This document shows, in pieces, positions 26,981 through 34,799 of a stretch of 64,000 nt of DNA. Under the pieces are notes generated by a model that did no database searches, was not told where the DNA came from, and saw nothing but the letters and a program-made list of their open reading frames with translations. The stretch spans positions 1-64,000 of the forward strand of contig JAWUWK010000062.1 of assembly GCA_034111875.1 (NCBI GenBank), in the 5' to 3' direction. A program made the translations under genes and the position numbers. Origin of the DNA: Rs1 sp034111875. Its GTDB lineage: Bacteria > Pseudomonadota > Gammaproteobacteria > Pseudomonadales > Balneatricaceae. Within the stretch, counting starts at the first letter, position 1, and the number at the start of each line of letters is the position of its first letter.

Positions 26981-28348
26981 GTGAAAATTAAAAATGCAAT
27001 GTTGGTGCTAGCGTTTGCTGCTGTGCCTTATACAGCTGTAAATAGTGAATCTTTAAATAGTGTTGTAGCTTCATCAGTTCTTTCTAATCCTCAAGTGCAA
27101 TCTGTTATGAATGCACGCAATGCAGTATTTGAGGAAGTAAAGCAAGCGCGTTCTGGTTATCGTCCTAAGATAGATATTGGTGCAGGCATTGGCTATGAGA
27201 AAACTAAACTTTTTCCCGGAGATGATGCGGAGCTTAAGCGTTCCGAGGCAAACTTAAGTTTAAATCAAATGTTATTTGATGGCTTTAGAACTTCCAGTGA
27301 AGTAGACAGACAATCTGCACGATTAAAGTCTAGTAATAATAGATTGCGAGAAATTGCTGAAGAGACAGCTTTAGAAACAGCGCGTTCATATCTGGAAATT
27401 TTAAAGCGAGAATCTCTGGTTGAACAAGCCAAAAACACGCTGCTAACCCACGTACGTATATTTGATCAAATTAAGAGCCGATCTGAAGCGGGTGTTGGCA
27501 CTTTAGCTTCAATCCAACAAGCTGAAGGGCGCTTAGCTTTAGCCGAAGTAAATGTTTTGTCTGCGCAGAATAATTTATTGGATTCCAATGCAGCCTATCA
27601 GAGGGTGACTGGTAAAAAACCAGGTGCTGACATGGAAGATCCTGCAATAGAAGAAAGTTGGGTGCCTGAGACGTTCGAACAAGCTTTAGCGCGTGCCTAT
27701 CAAAAACATCCTACCCTTATGCTGGCCGCGTCCGACGTGGAAGGTGCTCTTGCACAATATGACGCGGCACGCAGTTTGATGTTTCCTACGCTGAATTTAG
27801 AAGTTAACCGAACTTGGAACAATAACATCGATGGCGTCTCAGGGCGTAATGAAGATTTAACTGCGATGATTCGTATGCGCTACAATATTTATAATGGTGG
27901 TTCAGACAAGTCGCGTGTTCGCCAAACTCGTCATCAAATAGATGAGGCAAAAAACATCCAATCTGATGCAGCAAGACAAACCTTGCAAAGCCTAGATCTG
28001 TCGTGGAATGCTTATGAGATATTAGGCCGTCAATTAGATTATCTTGAGCAGCATGTTACATCGACTGAGAGCACAAGAGATTCCTACTTAAAGCAGTTTA
28101 ATATTGGCCAGCGGTCGCTCCTCGATTTACTCGATACCGAAAACGAAGTGTTTTCATCACAGAACGCGTTTAATGAAGCTATTTATGATCACTTGCTAGC
28201 GCAATATCGAGTATTAAGCGGTACGGGTGAATTGTTAGATGTACTTGATATAAATATGTCTGCTTTGAAGGGGACGTCTTTTATCAAAAACGTTGCCCAG
28301 GCAAGCCCTACATTGACGGAGCGTATCAAAAGATTAAATCCATTTTAG
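26981..28348 (+). CDS. TolC-family outer-membrane channel of the type I system (LapE/AggA-like)
   Basis: A 455-residue outer-membrane factor with a signal peptide (about residues 1-22, ending NSESL). It shows the TolC repeat architecture: two halves of long helices with NQMLFDGFRTSSEVDRQ in the first half and MRYNIYNGGSDKSRVRQ in the second, each marking a barrel strand. The later FNIGQRSLLDLLDTENEVFSSQNAF is a classic TolC-family segment. The start is a GTG at 26981, with GGAG 8 bases upstream. It is followed by a terminator. It completes the export system with the ABC and adaptor genes. Confidence 0.9.
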   Translation: MKIKNAMLVLAFAAVPYTAVNSESLNSVVASSVLSNPQVQSVMNARNAVFEEVKQARSGYRPKIDIGAGIGYEKTKLFPGDDAELKRSEANLSLNQMLFDGFRTSSEVDRQSARLKSSNNRLREIAEETALETARSYLEILKRESLVEQAKNTLLTHVRIFDQIKSRSEAGVGTLASIQQAEGRLALAEVNVLSAQNNLLDSNAAYQRVTGKKPGADMEDPAIEESWVPETFEQALARAYQKHPTLMLAASDVEGALAQYDAARSLMFPTLNLEVNRTWNNNIDGVSGRNEDLTAMIRMRYNIYNGGSDKSRVRQTRHQIDEAKNIQSDAARQTLQSLDLSWNAYEILGRQLDYLEQHVTSTESTRDSYLKQFNIGQRSLLDLLDTENEVFSSQNAFNEAIYDHLLAQYRVLSGTGELLDVLDINMSALKGTSFIKNVAQASPTLTERIKRLNPF

Positions 28349-28474
28349 TCAATAGATCAAAGCAGTGTTCTAGAAGGCGCAGGGTTAGATTATTGCAATC
28401 TAGTATCTAGCCCGTTAGAATATGACTAATTACATTCATACGATTTGTAAAAGTTACTGAAAAATTAATCTACA

Positions 28475-28501
28475 AGGTTGCTTAATAGCAGCCTTTTTTT
28501 T
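28475..28501 (+). terminator. Rho-independent terminator after the TolC-like gene
   Basis: AGGTTGCT and AGCAGCCT pair (one G-T) around a TAAT loop and run directly into about nine T residues. It separates the secretion locus from the mevalonate operon, whose first ATG follows at 28512. The mevalonate promoter must therefore overlap or lie within this terminator region. Confidence 0.8.
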
Positions 28502-28511
28502 TGGATTCTTA

Positions 28512-29549
28512 ATGAAGCAGCACAAAATTCTGCAAGCCCCTGTTCCTATGCGTTGGGTGGGTCCCCTGAAAATTACGGGTAACGCATTGCAAGATAAATT
28601 GTCAGTGCCCTTGGCGACTTATGAAACACCCTTGTGGCATTCAGTAGGGCGCGGTGCCAGACTCTCGACCTTAACAGAAGGCATATTGACGACGATAATA
28701 GACGAGCGGATGACGCGCTCAATATTACTTGAAGCCACCAATGCCCAACAGGCACTTGAGGCATTGCAGTCTATCAAATCACGCTTTTCAGAGCTTAATG
28801 CGGTGGTTCGCCAGTCTAGTCGTTTCGCTCAACTCATTGGTATTAACGCGCAGATAGTCGGTAATTTACTGTATTTGCGCTTAGAGTTTACCACTGGAGA
28901 TGCATCCGGTCATAATATGGTTACTAACGCCGCCGATAAGTTGTTTCCATGGCTGCTTATACAGTACCCCTATTTACAATATTCCTCGATATCAGCCAAT
29001 TACTGTTCCGATAAAAAGGCAACCGCGGTCAATGGCATACTCGGACGCGGTAAAAATGTGGTCTCTGAAATTGTCATTTCTCGAGAGTTATGTGCGCGAA
29101 AGTTGAATACTACACCCGAAAAAATGGTTGATCTGAATATTAAGAAAAACTTGATAGGCACTATGATTGCCGGTGGCCTTCGTAGTGCAAATGCTCATTA
29201 CGCAAATATGTTACTGGCTTTTTATTTAGCCACAGGTCAAGATGCAGCAAACATTGTCGAGGGATCTCAAGGTGTCGTACATGCGCAAGTGAATAATGAT
29301 GAGCTGTATTTTTCCTGCACTATTCCCAACTTAATAGTCGGTACGGTAGGCAATGGTAAAGGCTTAGATTTTGTTGAGCAGAATTTAACAAGATTAGGCT
29401 GCAAAGATGATAGGGCAACGGGTGATAATGCAAGACGCCTAGCCGCGATATGCGCGGCGACCGTTTTATGTGGTGAACTCTCTTTGCTGGCGGCGCAAAC
29501 TAACCCAGGCGAGTTAATGCAAGCACATTTGGATTTGGAAAGAAAATGA
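28512..29549 (+). CDS. mvaA: Hydroxymethylglutaryl-CoA reductase
   Basis: NAD(P)H-dependent reduction of HMG-CoA to mevalonate. The 345-residue protein lacks the N-terminal helical part of longer HMG-CoA reductases, but keeps the catalytic residues: Glu in SVPLATYETPLWHS (about residue 39), Lys in SDKKATAVNGILGRG, Asp in TGDASGHNMVT, and the C-terminal His in MQAHLDLERK. The coenzyme-binding stretch IKKNLIGTMIAGGLRSANAH is present. It is first in the operon. No strong ribosome binding site is visible, because the T-rich terminator lies just before the ATG. The next gene overlaps it by 4 bases. Confidence 0.92.
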   Translation: MKQHKILQAPVPMRWVGPLKITGNALQDKLSVPLATYETPLWHSVGRGARLSTLTEGILTTIIDERMTRSILLEATNAQQALEALQSIKSRFSELNAVVRQSSRFAQLIGINAQIVGNLLYLRLEFTTGDASGHNMVTNAADKLFPWLLIQYPYLQYSSISANYCSDKKATAVNGILGRGKNVVSEIVISRELCARKLNTTPEKMVDLNIKKNLIGTMIAGGLRSANAHYANMLLAFYLATGQDAANIVEGSQGVVHAQVNNDELYFSCTIPNLIVGTVGNGKGLDFVEQNLTRLGCKDDRATGDNARRLAAICAATVLCGELSLLAAQTNPGELMQAHLDLERK

Positions 29550-30610
29550 CTGATACAACTAACGATCGTAAAATAGAGCACATACAGGTGATCACAAATG
29601 ATGCTTTGACTGACCGTCAAGGCAATTATTTTGATTTGCTTCGGCTAGTGCACAGAGGGCTACCGGGTATCGCCTTGGATGATGTCGATATGCAATCTAA
29701 GTTTATGGGTAAGACCTTATCTTTTCCACTACTTATCTCTTCTATGACAGGCGGAGACCATAAGCTGATCAGGCGTATAAACCGTCATTTGGCAGAGGCG
29801 GCAGAAGAATGCCAAGTGGCTCTAGCCGTGGGTTCACAAAGAGTTATGTTTACCAATGACGCGGCAAAACGAAGTTTCATGTTGCGTGAGTTTGCGCCCA
29901 CGACCGTTTTGTTAGGGAATATTGGAGCAGTACAATTTAATAAAGGTTTTGATATTGAACAAGCCCAAGCGGCAATAGATATTTTAGATGCCGATGGGCT
30001 CTACCTGCATTTGAATCCTTTACAAGAAGCAGTCCAACGTGAAGGCGACACTGATTTTCAGGACTTACATGTGAAAATAAAGCGCTTATCTGAAAACTTA
30101 TCTAAGCCAGTGTTATTAAAGGAAGTAGGTTCTGGATTGAGTCCTGCGGACGTAGAGCTGGGGCTAGAGGCACAGGTGAAGTATTTTGATGTCGCCGGGA
30201 AAGGCGGTACTTCTTGGAGTAGAATTGAACATCATAGGAACCAAAGTAGAGTTGGAAGTTTTTCTAAGAGTAACGCTAAGCCCTCTGACTTAGGGTTGAG
30301 TTTTCAAGATTGGGGAATGGATACCGTGTCCTGTTTGAAAATGTTGAATGCCTATACCGAAAAAGCAACTTTAATTAGTAGCGGCGGCCTTAGAAATGGA
30401 ATTGATATGGTTAAGTCTGTTATACTCGGCGCCTCAATTTGTGGACTTGCCGCACCATTTCTAACCCCAGCGATGGAATCCACTGAAGCGGTAATACTTG
30501 AAATTGAAAAGTTACGTCACGAATTTAAAACCGCAATGTTCCTGTTGGGAATGAAAGATATTAATAGTCTTTTCAATAATGATTCACTTATTTTAAAAGA
30601 TCATTACTAA
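29546..30610 (+). CDS. fni: Type 2 isopentenyl-diphosphate isomerase (FMN-dependent)
   Basis: Interconverts IPP and DMAPP with FMN and NADPH. The 354 residues have the family signature FPLLISSMTGG (about 66-76) and AVGSQRVMF. They also contain the YLHLNPLQEAVQREGDTDF active-site block with the metal/Gln region, VAGKGGTSWSRIEHHR, and the phosphate loop SSGGLRNGIDMVKSVILGA. It overlaps mvaA by ATGA, so translation is coupled. A type 2 enzyme is expected where DMAPP must be made from mevalonate-derived IPP. Confidence 0.93.
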   Translation: MTDTTNDRKIEHIQVITNDALTDRQGNYFDLLRLVHRGLPGIALDDVDMQSKFMGKTLSFPLLISSMTGGDHKLIRRINRHLAEAAEECQVALAVGSQRVMFTNDAAKRSFMLREFAPTTVLLGNIGAVQFNKGFDIEQAQAAIDILDADGLYLHLNPLQEAVQREGDTDFQDLHVKIKRLSENLSKPVLLKEVGSGLSPADVELGLEAQVKYFDVAGKGGTSWSRIEHHRNQSRVGSFSKSNAKPSDLGLSFQDWGMDTVSCLKMLNAYTEKATLISSGGLRNGIDMVKSVILGASICGLAAPFLTPAMESTEAVILEIEKLRHEFKTAMFLLGMKDINSLFNNDSLILKDHY

Positions 30611-30634
30611 AGAGCGTCGAGGAACGAATAGAGT

Positions 30635-31804
30635 ATGTCGTCTGTTGGTATTGATCAAATCAGCTTTTATACAGCTAACTACTTTTTGGACTTGCAGTCG
30701 TTAGCGCTAGCTCAAAATACTGATCCAGATAAATATTATATTGGTATTGGTCAAGAGAAAATGGGCATGCCGGCCCATGATGAAGATATAGTCACAATGG
30801 CAGCGAATGCCGCTATGCCAATTATTCAAGAGGGGGTAGCGGATACAATATCGACGATGTTGTTCGCTACAGAAACGGCGATTGATCAATCTAAAGCGGC
30901 AGGCGTTTATGTTCACCGTTTACTCGAATTGAATCAAAACTGCAGAGTAGTAGAGCTTAAACAAGCCTGTTACTCTGCGACTGCAGCAGTACAAATGGCC
31001 TGTGCATTAGTCGCTAGACAGCCGGCCAGTTCAGTCCTAGTTATCGCCTCAGATATTGCCAAATATGAGTTAGATACACCTGGTGAAGCAACTCAAGGTT
31101 GTGGCGCAGTGGCTATCTTAATTAGGGCCAATCCACGGATATTAGCAATTGATCCAGAGGTCGGTAATTACACGGAAGATGTCATGGATTTTTGGCGACC
31201 GAATTATCGTAAGACTGCCATCGTCGATGGCAAGTACTCAACTAAAATATATTTGAAGTCGCTGAAAAAATCTTGGCAACATTTTAGTCAGGCAAGCGAT
31301 GTTAGATTTTCTGATATCAATCACTTTTGTTACCATTTACCTTTTAGCCGGATGGCTCAAAAAGCCCATAAACATCTGGCTAAACTTAATCAGAGCCCAT
31401 TAGAAACACAAGTTATAAATGCCCAGATCGAACATTCATTACATTACAATAAATTGATCGGCAACAGTTACGCCGCGTCTTTATTTATTGGTTTTACCTC
31501 GTTGTTAGAAAACCATGACGCCGATTTATCCGGTGAGCGAATTGGCTTTTTTAGCTATGGTTCTGGCTGTGTTGCAGAATTTTTTAGTGGTAAAGTGATA
31601 GCTGGATATAATCAGCATTTATTTAAATCGTTACATGAATCTATGTTAGCTAGCCGAAGCGAGCTAAATTACGGTGAATATTTAGCCCTTTATCATGCGC
31701 CCGATCCTCGAAACGGTGAAACCGTGGTCAACTCAATCGGTACTACCGGTAAGTTTCGGTTAGCGGCGATTAGTGATCACAAACGAGAGTATGTTGCCCT
31801 CTAA
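30635..31804 (+). CDS. mvaS: Hydroxymethylglutaryl-CoA synthase
   Basis: Condenses acetyl-CoA with acetoacetyl-CoA to HMG-CoA. The 389 residues start with VGIDQISFYTANYFLDL. They include the catalytic Glu in MLFATETAIDQSKAA, the nucleophilic Cys in ELKQACYSATAAVQMA (about residue 111) and the catalytic His in FCYHLPFSRMAQKAHKHL (about residue 232). GNSYAASLFIGFTSLLEN and FSYGSGCVAEFFSG complete the fold. It starts 24 bases after the isomerase gene. The acetoacetyl-CoA thiolase that should feed it is not in this window. Confidence 0.93.
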   Translation: MSSVGIDQISFYTANYFLDLQSLALAQNTDPDKYYIGIGQEKMGMPAHDEDIVTMAANAAMPIIQEGVADTISTMLFATETAIDQSKAAGVYVHRLLELNQNCRVVELKQACYSATAAVQMACALVARQPASSVLVIASDIAKYELDTPGEATQGCGAVAILIRANPRILAIDPEVGNYTEDVMDFWRPNYRKTAIVDGKYSTKIYLKSLKKSWQHFSQASDVRFSDINHFCYHLPFSRMAQKAHKHLAKLNQSPLETQVINAQIEHSLHYNKLIGNSYAASLFIGFTSLLENHDADLSGERIGFFSYGSGCVAEFFSGKVIAGYNQHLFKSLHESMLASRSELNYGEYLALYHAPDPRNGETVVNSIGTTGKFRLAAISDHKREYVAL

Positions 31805-32802
31805 TGCAAGGGTGTGCTCCGGGTAAAATTATTCTAAGCGGGGAACACTCTGTTGTGTATGGTGCGCCGGCCATTGCAACAGCTATACAGCTCTATAGCT
31901 GCATTGATTACGAGCCGATAAAAGGCTCTGATTTGATAGCTGACTTTATTGGCATAAAAGCTCACTCGAATCATCCAATTGCCAAGCTCTCTCCGCTTGT
32001 TAATTTTCTCGATAGACAATTTCAAAAATTTGTTGATGGCGCCATTCAAGTCGATAAAATTCTCAGCTCTCCTGTGCAATTAGTTTTGTACGTATTAGCC
32101 TCACAGTTACCAACTCAATCATTAAGCGCGCACTTTAATGGCGATAGCCAATTACCTATTGGCGCCGGCATGGGGTCTTCGGCCTCGATGATTGCCGCGG
32201 CTGTGGTATTAGTTGAATCCATCAATAAAAAGCCTTTATCATCCACAGAACGGTATAAGTTGGTAAAGCATTGCGAACGTCTACAGCATGGCAAAGGAAG
32301 TTTAATAGATGCGGCAACGGTGATATTGGGTGGGATAGTTAAAGTACAAGAGCAGCAAGTGACAAAATTGTCTATGTCACTGAGTAATAATTGGTATTGG
32401 ATGTTCACAGGTACCCCACAGTGCTCAACCGGCGAATCTGTAAGTTATGTAGCCCAGCATCACGCTGGTGATACCCAACTCTGGCAAGCATTTGCTGATT
32501 GTACTGAGTCTATGATTAATCGATTGCAAAATAGCCTTTCTCCCAGACAACAAATTGCAGAAAATCAACAATTGCTTGAGTATATAGGGGTTGTCTCCGT
32601 GCCAACCAAAAAACTGGTGAGAGCGCTTGGTCGTCAAGGCGCCACCGCTAAAATTGCCGGTGCCGGTGCTTATATCGGCGACTCTTCAGGTTTGTTGTTA
32701 GTCTATGCCGAAGAGACAGACGCTGAAGAACTGTTCAAAGAGTACAATATGAAATGTGGCCAAATAGTTCAAGATATTCAAGGTGCTAAGGTAATTAGCT
32801 AA
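31804..32802 (+). CDS. Mevalonate kinase (GHMP kinase)
   Basis: ATP-dependent phosphorylation of mevalonate. The 332 residues have GHMP motif 1 APGKIILSGEHSVVYG (about 5-20), motif 2 PIGAGMGSSASMIAA (about 119-133) and a Gly-rich motif 3 KIAGAGAYIGDSSGLLL near the C-terminus. GEHxVVxG is the usual mark of mevalonate kinase. The start ATG overlaps the mvaS stop (TAATG). The following gene is a second kinase of the same superfamily, so which of the two is the mevalonate kinase is not certain from sequence alone. Confidence 0.85.
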   Translation: MQGCAPGKIILSGEHSVVYGAPAIATAIQLYSCIDYEPIKGSDLIADFIGIKAHSNHPIAKLSPLVNFLDRQFQKFVDGAIQVDKILSSPVQLVLYVLASQLPTQSLSAHFNGDSQLPIGAGMGSSASMIAAAVVLVESINKKPLSSTERYKLVKHCERLQHGKGSLIDAATVILGGIVKVQEQQVTKLSMSLSNNWYWMFTGTPQCSTGESVSYVAQHHAGDTQLWQAFADCTESMINRLQNSLSPRQQIAENQQLLEYIGVVSVPTKKLVRALGRQGATAKIAGAGAYIGDSSGLLLVYAEETDAEELFKEYNMKCGQIVQDIQGAKVIS

Positions 32803-33743
32803 TGGCAGAGAGTATAAAAGTAACTGCCCCTGGCAGTATTATGCTGATGGGAGAGCATGCGGTAGTCAAAGGCTATTGGGCCATTGCCTGTGCTGTGGAT
32901 AAAAGCATTGAAGTTGAATTAGTGGCAAGATCAGATAGAGATGTGAGGATTTTTTCTGCTGTCGGCAATTATCGTGGCTGCTTGGATGACTTGGCAGAAG
33001 ATAATAATTTGAGGTTTGTATTAAAAGCGATTGAGTTACAGTTATCATCACTGGAATACGGTTTTGATTTAAATATTCGCGCGCAATTCTCGCATACTTT
33101 GGGCTTAGGCTCTTCTGCCGCTGTCACCGTTGCGACAGTCAAGGCCTTGGCGCAATACACGCAGCGTTACTTGTCTGATAGTGAGCATCTGGCGTTGGCG
33201 TTGCAGGTTGTGCATGGGGTTCAAGGTCGGGGGTCGGGGACTGATTTGGCCGCCAGTATCTTCGGTGGTGTGATCGCTTACCAAGTTAAACCGTGCGTTG
33301 TTGAAAGGTTAGCTGGTCTGCCATTATTGTGCCTATATTATGCTGGTTACAAAACTAAAACCGCGGATGTGTTGGCGTTTGTCGCGAGTAAAGAACGCCA
33401 CCACCCTGAGCTATACGCAAACCTATATTCTCTGATGAACCAGTTGACATTGGCTGCTATCGAGGCTGTTAAAGTACAAGACTGGCAGAGGCGCGGTGAA
33501 CTAATGAATATGTATCAAGGACAGATGGATAGCCTGGGGGTTAATGATTTGGCCTTAAGTGATATTGTCTATCAACTGCGAACCAACGAGGCGATTTACT
33601 TAGGAGTGAAAGGCGCCAAAATATCTGGCTCAGGTTTAGGTGATTGTGTCTTGTCATTAGGTGCCCAGATTGATTTAAAAAAATATCAAAAAATTAGTTT
33701 GAAAGTGTCTAGCAAAGGCGTGCTTTGTCACTCTTCATTATAG
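32802..33743 (+). CDS. GHMP kinase, probable phosphomevalonate kinase by elimination
   Basis: A 313-residue GHMP kinase with motif 1 APGSIMLMGEHAVVKG (about 9-24), motif 2 HTLGLGSSAAVTVAT (about 100-114), GRGSGTDLAASIFGGVIAY and motif 3 AKISGSGLGDCVLSL. Its GEHAVVKG element is that of a mevalonate kinase rather than the GEYAVV pattern I know from bacterial phosphomevalonate kinases. The step mevalonate 5-phosphate to 5-diphosphate needs an enzyme, and no other candidate is in the operon, so I assign it by position. The ATG overlaps the preceding stop (TAATG). Confidence 0.7.
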   Translation: MAESIKVTAPGSIMLMGEHAVVKGYWAIACAVDKSIEVELVARSDRDVRIFSAVGNYRGCLDDLAEDNNLRFVLKAIELQLSSLEYGFDLNIRAQFSHTLGLGSSAAVTVATVKALAQYTQRYLSDSEHLALALQVVHGVQGRGSGTDLAASIFGGVIAYQVKPCVVERLAGLPLLCLYYAGYKTKTADVLAFVASKERHHPELYANLYSLMNQLTLAAIEAVKVQDWQRRGELMNMYQGQMDSLGVNDLALSDIVYQLRTNEAIYLGVKGAKISGSGLGDCVLSLGAQIDLKKYQKISLKVSSKGVLCHSSL

Positions 33744-33779
33744 AGTTAGGCGGACTAAGAAATACTTAAAGGAGTCATT

Positions 33780-34799
33780 GTGGCTGACATTGGCAATAGA
33801 GTGAAGTTAGACAAGGCAAAGGTGGTTAATGGTTATTTGCAGGACAGCGTCAAGCCAAAAGATTATGCGCAAGCCTTTGCCCCTAGTAATATTGCGTTAT
33901 GTAAGTATTGGGGTAAACGCGATGCCGAGCTCAATTTGCCGGTTAACGCGAGTTTATCTGTCTCTTTAGGACATTTAGGTTCACATACCAAAATTAGCCA
34001 CAGTACCAACGGTCTAGATCAAGTGCGTTTAAACAATAAGACCCAAACCTTAGATGATGATTTTAGTCGAAAGGTGATTAATTTTGTGAATTTGTTTAGA
34101 CGTCAACAATCCATACCTTTAATTATCGACACCCGCAATAATATCCCCACAGCGGCAGGCCTAGCTTCCTCAGCCTCTGGTTTTGCAGCTTTAATGCTCG
34201 CACTTAACGATTTTTTTGATTTACAACTCGAGAAAAGAACGCTTTCAGCCTTTGCCAGAATGGGCAGCGGCAGTGCTTGCAGATCTATTTATAGCGGCTT
34301 TGTAAGATGGGATATGGGGCGACAAGATGATGGTATGGACAGTATTGCCAATCCATTAAGCACTCGCTGGTCAGCCTTGCGTTTAGGCTTAATTAAAGTC
34401 AGTAGCGCCAAGAAACCGGTGGATTCACGTTCCGGTATGCAGCGCACCATCGATACCTCAAAATTATATGCCAGTTGGCCGCAACAAGCGCGCAGCGACA
34501 TAGTGACGATAGAGCATGCAATTGAGCAGGGTGATTTTAAAGCAATGGCTAGTTGCGCAGAAAAAAATGCAATGTCTATGCATGCAACAATGATGTCTGC
34601 CTGGCCTCCACTTGTGTATTGGCTACCTGAATCTTTAGCAATGATGCAGCACGTTTGGCGACTGCGTGATTCCGGGGTAGATGTCTATTTTACGATGGAT
34701 GCAGGACCTAATTTAAAGTTACTGTTCTTGTCAGAAAATCAAAGCCTGCTAGAGACTGAGTTTCCCATAATGGATGTCATTAAGCCTTTTGCTGAATGA
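33780..34799 (+). CDS. mvaD: Diphosphomevalonate decarboxylase
   Basis: Makes IPP from mevalonate 5-diphosphate with ATP. The 339 residues carry SNIALCKYWGKRDAELNLP (the family YWGKR motif, about 38-57), the ATP loop TAAGLASSASGFAAL, GSGSACRSIYSGFVRWD, and the C-terminal TMDAGPNLKLL with the conserved Asp. The start is a GTG at 33780 with AAAGGAG 5 bases before it; about 36 bases separate it from the previous kinase gene. The end overlaps the polB start by 4 bases. Confidence 0.92.
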   Translation: MADIGNRVKLDKAKVVNGYLQDSVKPKDYAQAFAPSNIALCKYWGKRDAELNLPVNASLSVSLGHLGSHTKISHSTNGLDQVRLNNKTQTLDDDFSRKVINFVNLFRRQQSIPLIIDTRNNIPTAAGLASSASGFAALMLALNDFFDLQLEKRTLSAFARMGSGSACRSIYSGFVRWDMGRQDDGMDSIANPLSTRWSALRLGLIKVSSAKKPVDSRSGMQRTIDTSKLYASWPQQARSDIVTIEHAIEQGDFKAMASCAEKNAMSMHATMMSAWPPLVYWLPESLAMMQHVWRLRDSGVDVYFTMDAGPNLKLLFLSENQSLLETEFPIMDVIKPFAE

